Positions 1 through 11,509 of a stretch of DNA of 64,000 nt are shown here, piece by piece (position 1 is the stretch's first letter; each line of letters starts with the position of its first letter). The position numbers and the translations under genes are program-made. The stretch lies in contig NW_003314397.1 of the NCBI RefSeq assembly GCF_000143415.4, positions 64,034 to 128,033 on the forward strand, given 5' to 3'. The DNA comes from Selaginella moellendorffii. Taxonomy: Eukaryota > Streptophyta > Lycopodiopsida > Selaginellales > Selaginellaceae. The notes beneath the pieces are model-generated. The model saw nothing but the letters and a program-made list of their open reading frames with translations. It was not told the origin of the DNA and ran no database searches.

Positions 1-668
1 CGAATGGCCGCTACCAACTGGGGATATCTTTAGCGGAACCCCCTGGGATCACCACAATGCCCTCTGATAGACTCTGAGCAGCGTTTTACTTGACTAGATG
101 CGAAAGAGCTTCGTTAGAACCTACATGAAAACGTTTGGAACCAATATTAAAGTCGATGCTTACAAACTTCAGCGCAACATTGTTGCTCGGAATCTTTGCG
201 AAGTTGCATTTGCCCAGACGAGGCATCATTTGCGGCCGAAGGGAAGACACCATTAGCGCGCTGTAGTCATGCATTTCTTTAAGAATCCGGGATTAGAGAG
301 ATGTCTTAGAGCACTTACTTAATGTTACATGCTCTTACCATGTTTTTCTTCTCTCTTTTGCTCGTCCCAGCCGCCATGCACGGAAATATCTAGATTTTTC
401 CCAACTTAAAAGAGATCAAGATTCATGTGGCAGTTGTCCAGGCATGCAAGGGATCATTGCCCCAAATATCGATCCAAACTTTACAGTCCCTTAGCTTTTG
501 GAATTGTGAAACTTAATCCCAGCGAGGGGATAATAATCCTTGGAACCATCATCAGGATCTTAATCTCCAGAAATTGGACAAAACACTAAACTACCAAGGA
601 ATCTTCTCCAGAGACGCCTAGTAGTCTAAACAGTTTACGCACAAATCTTTCCTTGCCAAAAAAAAATC

Positions 669-2287
669 ATGGCTTCTACCAAGGTCCATGTCTTGGCGGT
701 TCCAGTGGCCGCCCAAGGCCATATCTCCCCAATGATCCATCTCTGCAAGTTCATCGCTCAAGATCCAAGCTTCACAATCTCCGTGGTCAATATCGACAGC
801 CTCCACGACGAATTCATCAAGCACTGGGCGGCGCTGGAAGAGATACGCCTCCATTCCATCCCATTCTCGTGGAAGGTCCCGCGAGGAGTCGACGCCCACG
901 TCGTGCGAAATCTGGGGGACTGGTTCGCGGCAGCTGCGCGAGAGCTCCCCGGCGGCCTCGAGGATTTGATCCGCAAGCTCGGCGAGGAGGGCGATCCGGT
1001 CAGCTGTATCGTCTCGGATTACTTCTGCGATTGGACCCAGGATGTGGCGGATGTGTTTGGCATCCCCAGGGTCATTCTTTGGCCGGGCACCGCGGCATGG
1101 ACGAGCTTGGAGTACCACATTCCAGAGCTTCTGGAGAAGGATCACATATTTCCTAGCAGAGGTACGAATCCCCTATTTTGGCCATGAACTTTCCCTGTTC
1201 TTCCCTTGGAATTAAACGTTTCCCCTGTTCTTCCCTTGTTTTCCCTGGAATTACCCTGTTCTTCCCTTGGAATACCATCGTTCTTCCCTTTAGCCCTCTT
1301 CCCTTTGGAATTAACATCCCCTGTTCTTCCCTTGGGCTGATCGATGCATGCGCAGGGAGGGCTTCCGCGGACGAGGCCAATTCTGTGATCATCGATTACG
1401 TCCGAGGAGTCAAGCCGCTCCGCCTGGCCGATGTGCCCACGTACCTTCAGGGCGACGAGGTGTGGAAGGAGATTTGCATCAAGCGCTCCCCCGTCGTGAA
1501 GCGCGCGCGCTGGGTCCTCGTCAATTCCTTCTACGACCTAGAGGCGCCCAGTTTTGATTTCATGGCCAGCGAGCTCGGGCCTCGATTCATCCCCGCGGGA
1601 CCACTGTTCTTGCTCGACAATTCCAGGAAGAATGTGGTGCTTCGACCCGAGAACGAGGATTGCCTTCACTGGATGGATGCGCAGGAGCGTGGATCTGTTC
1701 TCTACATCTCATTTGGCAGCATCGCGGTGCTGAGCGTGGAGCAGTTCGAGGAGCTCGCGGGAGCTCTCGAGGCATCGAAGAAGCCATTCTTGTGGGTGAT
1801 TCGACCTGAGCTGGTGGTGGGTGGTCACTCGAACGAATCTTACAATGGGTTTTGCGAGAGGACCAAGAACCAGGGATTCATCGTTTCCTGGGCGCCACAG
1901 CTGCGAGTTCTCGCCCATCCCTCCATGGGAGCGTTTCTCACTCACTGCGGATGGAATTCCGTCCAGGAGAGCATCGCGAATGGCATTCCAATGCTGGGGT
2001 GGCCTTACGGGGGCGAGCAAAACACCAACTGTAAGTTTATAGTGGAGGACTGGAAGATCGGGGTTAGATTCTCCAAGACAGTGGTGCAGGGATTGATCGA
2101 GCGGGGAGAGATCGAGGCTGGCATAAGAAAGGTGATGGATAGCGAGGAGGGGAAGAAGATGAAGGAGAGAGTGGAGAACTTGAAGATCCTTGCGAGGAAA
2201 GCTATGGACAAAGAGAATGGGAAGTCGTTTCGTGGCCTCCAGGGATGGCTGGAAGATCTCAAAGTTATGAAGCTGGTTCGCGAGTGA
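669..2287 (+). CDS. UGT1, family 1 UDP-glycosyltransferase, two exons
   Basis: Predicted to move a sugar, probably glucose, from a UDP-sugar to a small acceptor in the cytosol; the acceptor cannot be read from sequence. Exons are 669-1161 and 1356-2287 (phase-1 GT-AG intron), giving 474 aa, the usual family length. The N-terminus carries the catalytic His (H18, in AAQGHISP) and its partner Asp (D117, in IVSDYF). The C-terminal PSPG box starts WAPQLRVLAHP, contains HCGWNS and ends GEQ instead of the common DQ; Trp and final Gln fit UDP-glucose use. The start was chosen because the same MAS(T/R)KVHV start recurs in copies 2, 4 and 5. It is intact and a near twin of UGT4. Confidence 0.93.
1187..1345 (+). 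repeat. Degenerate pyrimidine-rich tandem repeat in UGT1 intron
   Basis: The intron is filled with imperfect copies of CCCTGTTCTTCCCTTGGAATTA. The same repeat, in different copy number, fills the introns of UGT2, UGT4 and UGT5. The 69-89 bp introns of UGT3 and UGT6 lack it, so it marks one clade of the cluster. Confidence 0.8.
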
Positions 2288-3130
2288 GTGAACGATGCAT
2301 TCTTTGATAAGAATTTTCTATCTATCAGTTCTAAAGATAAACACATGCTAGTCAAGTAAAACGCTTGTGCCTGGGATTTGGATAATGTTGGAAATGGCTG
2401 AGTAAACAAACAAAAATTACTTAACAAAATTGTTCAGGAATGTTCTATTGCTAGTGGCCGACCATAAGTTACAATCAAAGCGAATGGACGTTAATTATAT
2501 GCTCTATGTAACATTTCTTGGTGAGGAAAAAAGCAGATGCAAAATAACTGTAAGACTTAGTTAATTAAAACTAACATGAAAACGTTTGGATTTTCGATGT
2601 TTACAACAAAAAACTCTACAAATGCTTGAGTACAGTATTGTTGCTCGGAATCTTTGCTAACTTGCATTTGCCCAGACCAGGCATCATTTCCAGCCAAAGA
2701 GAAGACAACGAGCGTTCTCTTGATCGATAATCATGCACTTATTTTAGGCTGGACTTAGCCACGGCCATTTTGTGGACAAGAGCACCACTCATGAATTTGA
2801 TTGCTCCAATGTTAAATGCTCTTACCATATTCTCAAAGGCTGGAAGCTTCCCAGCCGCCAGGTGTAGGGACAGATTTTTGCCACCTTCTCAAGATTCATG
2901 CGGCAAGTGTCCATAGGATCATTGCTTGTTCAAATTCAGGAGCTGTAATGGATCCGAAGCGAGCTTGCAATTTGGGTCAATGTGAGTCTCGTTCTAGAGC
3001 AGAATTGCCTCTCACAACGCTTATGCTAATCTTCCTTTTGTATAAGTTTTGCAGGCCTAGGGTTCGCTCTATCAACTTGTGTAAACATCCGTTGCCTTCC
3101 CCGCCAAGAAAACCATTCTAGTAAATACCA
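2288..3130 (+). other. Intergenic flank between UGT1 and UGT2, no gene seen
   Basis: This non-coding stretch is duplicated at 11510-12326. The part around 2636-2745 is also related to 150-290 and 9365-9470, the 5' flanks of UGT1 and UGT4. The cluster therefore shares a recurrent flank module, possibly promoter-related. No convincing ORF or RNA gene was found. Confidence 0.6.
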
Positions 3131-4677
3131 ATGAACCCTGCCAAGGAAACCATGGCTTCTCGCAAGGTCCATGTCTTGGCGTTTCCAGCGCCCGCGCAAG
3201 GCCATATCTCCCCAATGATCCATCTCTGTAAGTTCATCGCCCAAGATCCAAGCTTCACAATCTCCTGGGTCAATATCGACAGCCTCCACGACGAGTTCGT
3301 CAAGCACTGGGTGGCGCCGGCGGGGCTGGAAGATCTGCGCCTCCATTCCATCCCATTCTCGTGGAAGCTCCCGCGAGGAGTCGATGCCAACGTCGCAGGA
3401 AATGTGGGAGACTGGTTCACGGCAGCCGCGCGAGAGCTCCCCGGCGGTCTCGAGGATTTGATCCGCAAGCTCGGCGAGGAGGGGGATCCGGTCAGCTGTA
3501 TCGTCTCGGATTACATCTGCGATTGGACCCAGGATGTGGCGGATGTGTTTGGGATCCCCAGGATCATTCTTTGGTCGGGCAATGCGGCATGGACGAGCTT
3601 TGAGTACCACATTCCAGAGCTTCTGGAGAAAGATCACATCTTTCCAAGCAAAGGTACGAATCTCTGTTCTTCCCTTGTTCTTCCCTTGGAATTAAGCGTT
3701 TCCCCTATGCTTCCCTTGTATTTACCCTCTTCTTCCCTTGGAATACCATCAAATTTCCCCTGCTCTTCCTTTGGAATTAAACCTCCTCTTGTTGACGCAG
3801 GGAAAGCTTCCCCGGACGAGGCCAATTCCGTGATCAGGGCCAGGAGGTGTTGAAGGAGATTTGCATCAAGCGCTCCCCCGTCGTCAAGCGCGCGCGCTGG
3901 GTCCTCGTCAATTCCTTCTACGACCTCGAGGCGCCCACCTTCGATTTCATGGCCAGCGAGCTCGGGCCTCGATTCATCCCCGTGGGGCCACTGTTCCTGC
4001 TCGACGATTCCAGGAAGAATGTGGTGCTTCGACCCGAGAACGAGGATTGCCTTCACTGGATGGATGCGCAGGAGCCTGGATCGGTGCTCTACATCTCGTT
4101 TGGCAGCGTCGCGGTGCTGAGCGTGGAGCAGTTTGAGGAGCTCGCGGGAGCTCTCGAGGCATCGAAGAAGCCATTCTTGTGGGTGATTCGACCTGAGCTG
4201 GTGGTGGGTGGTCACTCGAACGAATCTTACAATGGGTTTTGCGAGAGGACCAAGAACCAGGGATTCATCGTTTCCTGGGCGCCACAGCTGAGAGTTCTCG
4301 CCCATCCCTCCATGGGAGCGTTTCTCACGCACTGCGGATGGAATTCCGTCCAGGAGAGCATCGCTAATGGCATTCCAATGCTGGGGTGGCCTTAACGGGG
4401 CGAGCAAAACACCAACTGTAAGTTCATAGTGGAGGACTGGAAGATCGGGGTTAGATTCTCCAAGACAGTGGTGCAGGGATTGATCGAGCGAGGAGAGATC
4501 GAGGCCAGCATAAGAAAGGTGATGGATAGCGAGGAGGGGAAGAAGATGAAGGAGAGAGTGGAGAACTTGAAGATCCTTGTGAGGAGAGCTATGGACAAAG
4601 AGAATGGGAAGTCATTTCATGGCCTCCAGGGATGGCTGGAAGATCTCAAAGCTATGAAGCTGGATTGCGAGTGAGTG
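3131..4677 (+). pseudogene. UGT2, chimeric UGT pseudogene
   Basis: Exon 1 (3131 or 3152 to 3653) and the intron (3654-3800) match UGT5, including the MASRKVHVLAF start. Exon 2 is broken twice. Relative to UGT5, 67 bp are missing after GTGATCA at about 3837, which shifts the frame and leads to TGA. In addition CCT-TAC-GGG has become CCT-TAA-CGG at about 4393-4395, a stop inside the PSPG box. The last part of exon 2 (ending GLQGWLEDLKAMKL) and the 3' flank match UGT1/UGT4 rather than UGT5 (GLQAFLEDLK). The gene is therefore a recombinant of two cluster members. The sugar-binding half cannot be made. Confidence 0.93.
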
Positions 4678-5359
4678 AATGATGCATTCTTTGATAAGAA
4701 CTTTCTATCTATCAGTTCTTAAGATAAAGACATGCTAGTCAAGTAAACCGTTTGTGCGGGATTTGGATAATGTCTGAGCAAATAAACAAAAATTATTTGA
4801 CATAATTGCTCAGGATGCTTTATTGCTAGTGGTTGACCATAAGTTATAATCAAAGCAATGGACATTATAGTCTTGTGTTCTATGCAACATCTCTCGGTGA
4901 GGAAAAAAGCAAATGTAAAAGAACTGTAAGACTAAAAAATTTTTATTTTTACATAAAAATGTTTGGGATTGTCAAAAACAAACTTTACAAATACTTGAGT
5001 ATAGTATTTGAAACGAACAAGAAAGCGAACTCTAGGCTAACCTCCCAACCCTTAAAGGTGTTATGGCTTTAAATCCCATAGGTTATGGAATATTTTTAGA
5101 ATATTTCTATGTTTCATGTCATTCTCCCATCCCTCATGACTCAACCACATACAGCAGCATTGAGAAGCTAAACGAGCCTCATATGAAGGGAATTCAAGAC
5201 AATACGGCCATAAAAAAAACATGTGCAAACGGCAACAGAAACATTGTGACAAGCAGCCATAAAAGAAAGAAAGCAATATGGCTTTCTCACATGACAATAC
5301 GGTTATGAAAACAAAAGAATGAGAATAGAACAAACAACTCAAATCATATAGCAATACAG
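4678..5359 (+). other. 3' flank of UGT2, no gene seen
   Basis: Up to about 5060 the sequence resembles the 3' flanks of UGT1 and UGT4, which supports a recombination origin for UGT2. From about 5060 to 5359 it is AT-rich unique sequence with no supported ORF. Confidence 0.6.
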
Positions 5360-6102
5360 TGTAAGTTACAAATTTTTCCTTTCTAATTTGTCAACTTACC
5401 TCATCTATCCGACCAACACTGTTTTAACCTTAGTTAGGTTCCCTCACCAAAGTTTTCGCTTATTGTACTAACTCCTACTTAGTCTTACTTGGTCCTATTT
5501 GGTTTTATCTATTCATTGCATGAGCAATAGAACATTAGCCATTTGTTCACAGATTCCCAAATTTCTCTCAATCCCCCTCCCCGAGTTAGACTGGACTTAA
5601 GGTTCGACTACACTCCCCGCAAGTATAAACAGCCAAACACACTAAGCTTCTAAATTCTTAACATCCCTTGGTACAACAAGACTTGATCATAGGACCTTCT
5701 AAATCCCAAGCCTTGGGTGCAACACTTGCTTCGGGATGTTGAGGAAAAACACTATAGCCTAATGGCCTAGTATGGGTACCTCTACTCCCCCACTTCCATC
5801 CCGAAGGGAAGACCTAAGCCCCTAAAAAGGGCGAGGATCAATGATCTACAAGGTACTTAAGTGGGGCACCACTTCATATGAGCCAGGACCACCATAGTCA
5901 GTTTTCCTTTCGGGAGTGAGAGTTGCTCTTGAGCATTTCCTTGGTGGCCCATCCGACACCACCCAAGTCCATACCCACTCCCACCCAAGGCCCTTTGGTC
6001 CCAATCTCAACCTCAAGTCAGTTTGGAAGCACCACTGGAAAGTTCGTTCAAGATTGATTTCTGGACCTCATTATTTCTACTATACTTTTTTGGAACCCCC
6101 TT
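5360..6102 (-). mobile_element. Truncated LTR fragment related to the 29322-36762 element
   Basis: Read on the minus strand, this matches the 3' two-thirds of the LTRs at 29322-30407 and 35643-36762. It ends in the same ...TTACA terminus (5360) and contains the shared CCAAAAGTATAGTAG and CTCAAGTCAGTTTGG-like segments in order. It is clearly diverged. It lacks the LTR's first part (TGTAAGG to the G-tract) and stops abruptly where PPR coding sequence begins. No target-site duplication is visible, as expected for a truncated copy. Confidence 0.82.
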
Positions 6103-6919
6103 CCTCCTTCATCCGCGAGAACAAGGCGAGAGCGAGCTCGACCTCGCTGTAGTTACAGTGGCCCATGATGATCGCAGTCCAGGAAACCACGTCGTGGAAC
6201 TCCATCTTGTTGAAGACGATCTTGGCATACTCCAGGCTTCCACACTTGGAGTACATATCCACGAGACCGCTGGAGACGAACACATCCCCGGAGTACTGGT
6301 TCTTGACAATCTCGGCATGGATCACTGCTCCTCTTTCCAAAGTAGCCACCTTGACAAGCCTGCCACCTTCGACCACTGTCCCTTTCTCTCGAGCTGCGAC
6401 CATGGAGCAGGCCTGGAGAGCTGCCAGATAAGTTCTCGCGTTTGGGAGAAGACCATCTTCCTGGATCCGCGAGAAGAGCTCGAGAGCTCCCTTGCCATCG
6501 CCGTTCTGGACGTAACCTTTGATCATGGTGTTCCACGAGATGGCATCACGGAACTGGATCCCATCGAAGACCTTGCGAGCATCCGCGACGAGGCCAAAGT
6601 GCGCGTAGCTGTCGATCAGAGTGTTGGCCACCGACACATCTCGATCGTTCTTGGTGGCGACGAGATCGCTGTGGAGGCTCATGAGATCCCATCTCTCGCT
6701 GCAAGCCTTGATCGCGAGCACGATCACTGGCACGCACGGCCGGATCCCACACTGGCGCATTCTTCCATAGGTATCCCGCGCCTTCTCCCCCTCGAGCAGC
6801 CGCTTGGTCACGTACACGGGCTTGTCGGCTGTCCGGGACGGCGCCTTGAACCATTTGAGCGGCGCGAGCTGTGACAGGCGCTGCGTCGCTAGGATCGGCG
6901 ATGGCCGGAAGACCGGCAT
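6103..6919 (-). pseudogene. 5' part of a PPR gene truncated by an LTR
   Basis: From ATG 6919 on the minus strand the frame encodes about 272 aa of PPR-type helical repeats, with motifs such as FRDAISWNTMIKGY, ANTLIDSYAHFG and DVVSWTAIIMGH. PPR proteins usually bind organellar RNA. After ALFSRMKEEG the frame runs directly into the LTR fragment and stops at 6080. The C-terminal repeats and any E or DYW domain are missing. A GTAAGT donor about 35 bp upstream of the ATG hints at a lost or untranslated first exon. This is a different PPR gene from the one at 15113. Confidence 0.82.
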
Positions 6920-7381
6920 TCGATCGAGAGAGAGGAGACTTACCGCGATGGCGATGGCGGCATTGCTCCTCCCAACAGCCCTAGTTTTAGGGATTTGTCC
7001 CTTTCATATAATTTGCCAGAGATGGGTATTTTGGACGAGCAAGCGTTTTACTTGACTAGATCCAAACGAGCAGTGTTACGTCGTTAGAACTAACTTGAAA
7101 AACATAAAGAAACAATTTAAAATAGATGATTGAAAGAAAGCTTTAGAGATGATAAACTAAAGCTTAAGAGGACAACTGGAACAATGAAAAGTCGCACTTG
7201 CCCGGGAAAGGCATTTAAAGGTTTCATAATAAACACAACTTCTGCAAAAGCTGGTCGATGTGTACGATCAAATGGAAAACAACCAACTGGCTGGACAAGA
7301 TTCTCGTGGATAAAGTGATGGTTCTATGGTTATAAGGTCCGCATGGATCAATTCTCAGAGTGGGAAGAGACCTAAGAAATC

Positions 7382-8937
7382 ATGAGATCCTTGCAAAGTT
7401 CTAGCGATTCTTCCTCCCCCAGTAGCAAGATCCATGTCGTGGTCGTTCCCCTGCCCGCGCAAGGCCATATGTCCCCAATGATCCATCTCTGCAAGCTCAT
7501 CGCTCGAGATCCAAGCTTCACGATCTCCTTGGTCAATGTGGACAGCCTCCACGACGAGTTCGTCAAGCACTGGGTGGCGCCGGCGGGGCTGGAAGATCTG
7601 CGCCTCCATTCCATCCCATACTCGTGGCAGCTCCCGCTAGGAGCCGATGCCCACGCGCTGGGAAATGTGGGGGACTGGTTCACGGCATCCGCGCGAGAGC
7701 TCCCAGGCGGCCTCGAGGATTTGATCCGCAAGCTCGGCGAGGAGGGTGATCCGGTCAACTGCATCATCTCGGATTACTTCTGCGATTGGAGCCAGGATGT
7801 GGCGGATGTGTTTGGCATCCCCAGGATCATTCTTTGGTCGGGAAACGCGGCATGGACGAGCTTGGAGTACCACATTCCAGAGCTTCTGGAGAAAGATCAC
7901 ATCTTTCCTAGCAGAGGTACGAATCTTTGAATTTACCATGAACATTAGTTCTTTCCCTCCGTCCCTTATTCAAATTTTGCCTGTTCTTCCCCGATTCGTG
8001 CGCAGGGAGAGCTTCCCCGGAGGAGGCCAATTCCGTCATCATTGACTACGTCCGAGGGGTGAAGCCCCTCCGCCTGGCCGATGTGCCCGATTACATGCAG
8101 GGCAACGAGGTGTGGAAGGAGATTTGCATCAAGCGCTCCCCCGTCGTGAAGAGCGCGCGCTGGGTCCTTGTCAATTCCTTCTACGACCTCGAGGCGCCCA
8201 CCTTCGATTTCATGGCCAGCGAGCTCGGGCCCCGATTCATCCCCGCGGGGCCACTGTTCTTGCTCGACGATTCCAGGAAGAACGTGGTGCTTCGTCCGGA
8301 GAACGAGGATTGCCTTGGCTGGATGGATGAGCAGGAGCCTGGATCGGTGCTCTACATCTCGTTTGGCAGCATCGCGGTGCTGAGCGTGGAGCAATTCGAG
8401 GAGCTCGCGGGAGCTCTCGAGGCATCGAAGAAGCCATTCTTGTGGGTGATTCGATCCGAGCTCGTGGTCGGCGGACACTCCAACGAATCTTACGATGGGT
8501 TTTGCGAGAGGACCAAGAACCAGGGATTCATCGTTTCTTGGGCGCCACAGCTGCGAGTTCTCGCCCATCCCTCCATGGGAGCGTTTCTCACTCATTGTGG
8601 ATGGAATTCCATCCAGGAGAGCATCACACACGGGATTCCACTGCTGGGGTGGCCTTACGCGGCCGAGCAAAACACCAACTGTACGTTCATAGTGGAGGAC
8701 TGGAAGATCGGGGTTAGATTCTCCAAGACCGCGATGCAGGGATTGATCGAGCGAGGAGAGATCGAGGACGGCATAAGAAAGGTGATGGATAGCGAGGAGG
8801 GGAAGGAAATGAAGGAGAGAGTGGAGAACTTGAAGATCCTTGCCAGGAAAGCCATGGACAAAGAGCATGGGAAATCGTTTCGTGGCCTCCAAGCATTCTT
8901 GGAAGATCTCAAAGTTTTGAAGATCCATCGCGAGTGA
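7382..8937 (+). CDS. UGT3, family 1 UDP-glycosyltransferase, two exons
   Basis: Exons 7382-7916 and 8006-8937 are joined across an 89-bp phase-1 intron, giving 488 aa. A 14-residue Ser-rich N-terminal extension precedes the KIHVVVVPLPAQGH block with catalytic His H29. The PSPG box reads WAPQLRVLAHP, HCGWNS and ends with PYAAEQ. It is the closest relative of UGT6 but in the opposite orientation. The short intron lacks the pyrimidine repeat of the UGT1/2/4/5 clade. It appears intact; its acceptor is unknown. Confidence 0.93.
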
Positions 8938-9000
8938 GTGAAAGTTCCATTTTTTGAAGAGAACTTTAAGAACTTTGTACCAGTGTCCAGTTCTCAAGAT

Positions 9001-9140
9001 AATTAATGTTCCAACTTCTTTGATCCATGCCGGTTTCTTCCTCACTGAGAGATGTGGCATGAGCATTGGAAAGCCAGACGCAGAGCGCAGGAGGTGCCAA
9101 CATCCCTGCGGCGATCCTGGCTGCTCGATCCGACTCCGAG
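9001..9140 (-). pseudogene. Remnant of the 3' end of a PPR gene
   Basis: The reverse complement matches the last ~130 bp of the PPR gene ending at 17935: the segments encoding DPDRAARIAA, LLSNAHATS and EEETG are all recognisable. An internal gap of about 15 bp is present. It lies tail to tail with UGT3, as the full PPR gene does with UGT6. The rest of the gene is absent and the match stops near 9140. Confidence 0.85.
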
Positions 9141-9252
9141 TTGAGAAATCCGCAGGATTACCGCGAGGAGATGGAATTCCTCGCGAATGGCCGCTACCAA
9201 CTGGGGATATCTTTAGCGGAACCCCCTGGGATCACCACAATGCCCTCTGATA
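9131..9252 (+). other. Coding-like exon fragment, unrecognised
   Basis: The frame SELRNPQDYREEMEFLANGRYQ continuing to TTMPSDRLLA has the composition of real protein but no start, splice context or recognisable family. The same frame from NGRYQ to PSDRL opens the window at positions 3-83, where it ends in TGA. It is probably a gene fragment captured at the edge of the duplicated unit. Confidence 0.4.
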
Positions 9253-9849
9253 GACTCTTAGCATTTGCCAGATAGGGGTAGTTGACTAGATGCGAAAGAG
9301 CTTCGTTAGAACCTACATGAAAACGTTTGGAACCAATATTAAAGTCGATGCTTACAAACTTCAGCGCAACATTGTTGCTCGGAATCTTTGCGAAGTTGCA
9401 TTTGCCCAGACGAGGCATCATTTGCGGCCGAAGGGAAGACACCATTAGCGCGCTGTAGTCATGCATTTCTTTAAGAATCCGGGATTAGAGAGATGTCTTA
9501 GAGCACTTACTTAATGTTACATGCTCTTACCATGTTTTTCTTCTCTCTTTTGCTCGTCCCAGCCGCCATGCACGGAAATATCTAGATTTTTCCCAACTTA
9601 AAAGAGATCAAGATTCATGTGGCAGTTGTCCAGGCATGCAAGGGATCATTGCCCCAAATATCGATCCAAACTTTACAGTCCCTTAGCTTTTGGAATTGTG
9701 AAACTTAATCCCAGCGAGGGGATAATAATCCTTGGAACCATCATCAGGATCTTATTGGCCAAAACACTAAACTACCAAGGAATCTTTTCCAGAGACGCCT
9801 AGTAGTCTAAACAGTTTACGCACAAATCTTTCCTTGCCAAAAAAAAATC

Positions 9850-11509
9850 ATGGCTTCTACCAAGGTCCATGTCTTGGCGGTTCCAGTGGCCGCCCAAGGC
9901 CATATCTCCCCAATGATCCATCTCTGCAAGTTCATCGCTCAAGATCCAAGCTTCACAATCTCCGTGGTCAATATCGACAGCCTCCACGACGAATTCATCA
10001 AGCACTGGGCGGCGCTGGAAGATCTGCGCCTCCATTCCATCCCATTCTCGTGGAAGGTCCCGCGAGGAGTCGACGCCCACGTCGTGCGAAATCTAGGGGA
10101 GTGGTTCGCGGCAGCTGCGCGAGAGCTCCCCGGCGGCCTCGAGGATTTGATCCGCAAGCTCGGCGAGGAGGGCGATCCGGTCAGCTGTATCGTCTCGGAT
10201 TACTTCTGCGATTGGACCCAGGATGTGGCGGATGTGTTTGGCATCCCCAGGGTCATTCTTTGGCCGGGCACCGCGGCATGGACGAGCTTGGAGTACCACA
10301 TTCCAGAGCTTCTGGAGAAGGATCACATATTTCCTAGCAGAGGTACGAATCGCCTATTTTGATCATGAACTTTCCCTGTTCTTCCCTTGGAATTAAACGT
10401 TTTCCCTATTCTTCCCTTGGAATTAAACGTTTCCCCTGTTCTTCCATTGTTTTCCCTGGAATTACCCTGTTCTTTCCTTGGAATACCATCACATTTCCCC
10501 TGTTCTTCCCTTTGGCCCTCTTCTCTTTGGAATTAACATCCCCTGTTCTTCCCTTGGACTGATCGATTCGTGCGCAGGAAGAGCTTCTGCGGACGAGGCA
10601 AATTCTGTGATCATCGATTACGTCCGAGGAGTCAAGCCGCTCCGCCTGGCCGATGTGCCCACGTACCTTCAGGGCGACGAGGTGTGGAAGGAGATTTCTA
10701 TCAAGCGCTCCTTCGTCGTGAAGCGCGCGCGCTGGGTCCTCGTCAATTCCTTCTACGACCTAGAGGCGCCCAGTTTTGATTTCATGGCCAGCGAGCTCGG
10801 GCCTCGATTCATCCCCGCGGGGCCACTGTTCTTGCTCGACGATTCCAGGAAGAATGTGGTGCTTCGACCCGAGAACGAGGATTGCCTTCACTGGATGGAT
10901 GCGCAGGAGCGTGGATCTGTTCTCTACATCTCATTTGGCAGCATCGCGGTGCTGAGCGTGGAGCAATTCGAGGAGCTCGCGGGAGCTCTCGAGGCATCGA
11001 AGAAGCCATTCTTGTGGGTGATTCGACCTGAGCTGGTGGTGGGTGGTCACTCGAACGAATCTTACAATGGGTTTTGCGAGAGGACCAAGAACCAGGGATT
11101 CATCGTTTCCTGGGCGCCACAGCTGAGAGTTCTCGCCCATCCCTCCATGGGAGCGTTTCTCACGCACTGCGGATGGAATTCCATCCAGGAGAGCATTTCG
11201 AATGGCATTCCAATGCTGGGGTGGCCTTACGGGGGCGAGCAAAACACCAACTGTAAGTTTATAGTGGAGGACTGGAAGATCGGGGTTAGATTCTCCAAGA
11301 CAGTGGTGCAGGGATTGATCGAGCGAGGAGAGATCGAGGCCGGCATAAAAAAGGTGATGGATAGCGAGGAGGGGAAGAAGATGAAGGAGAGAGTGGAGAA
11401 CTTGAAGATCCTTGCGAGGAAAGCTATGGACAAAGAGAATGGGAAGTCGTTTTGTGGCCTCCAGGGATGGCTGGAAGATCTCAAAGCTATGAAGCTGGAT
11501 CGCAAGTGA
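9850..11509 (+). CDS. UGT4, family 1 UDP-glycosyltransferase, two exons
   Basis: Exons 9850-10342 and 10578-11509 give 474 aa, differing from UGT1 at only a few positions (for example EDLRLHS for EEIRLHS and SISNGIP for SIANGIP). Catalytic His in AAQGHISP, Asp in IVSDYF and the PSPG box (HCGWNS, ending GEQ) are all kept. Its intron is longer than that of UGT1 because of extra pyrimidine repeat units. It is intact, and its near identity to UGT1 points to a recent duplication or ongoing gene conversion. Confidence 0.93.
10367..10560 (+). repeat. Pyrimidine-rich tandem repeat in UGT4 intron
   Basis: Imperfect copies of CCCTGTTCTTCCCTTGGAATTAAACG occupy most of the 235-bp intron, about one to two units more than in UGT1. 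It lies between a GTACGAATC donor and a TGCGCAG acceptor. Confidence 0.75.

Larger units (their letters stand above)
1..3130 (+). repeat. Left copy (unit A) of a segmental tandem duplication
   Basis: This stretch is nearly identical to 9184 onward, with an offset of about 9182 bp. The match covers the 5' flank, UGT1 and its 3' flank, and runs into the start of UGT2. Small indels include about 8-10 bp near 85-95 and in the pre-ATG flank. Position 1 lies inside a short coding-like fragment that is complete only in unit B, so the unit continues left of the window. Both copies share the same UGT order, which identifies a tandem segmental duplication rather than separate retrocopies. Confidence 0.9.

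Noticed and set aside
86-274. Minus-strand 62-codon ORF in the UGT1 flank, repeated near 9194-9466
   Set aside because: It is conserved only because the flank is duplicated; related flanks at 2636-2745 do not keep the frame.
653-1156. Arg/Gly-rich ORFs overlapping exon 1 of UGT1 (and equivalents in the other UGT copies)
   Set aside because: Shadow frames of the GC-rich UGT coding sequence; the UGT frame has catalytic motifs and splice sites.
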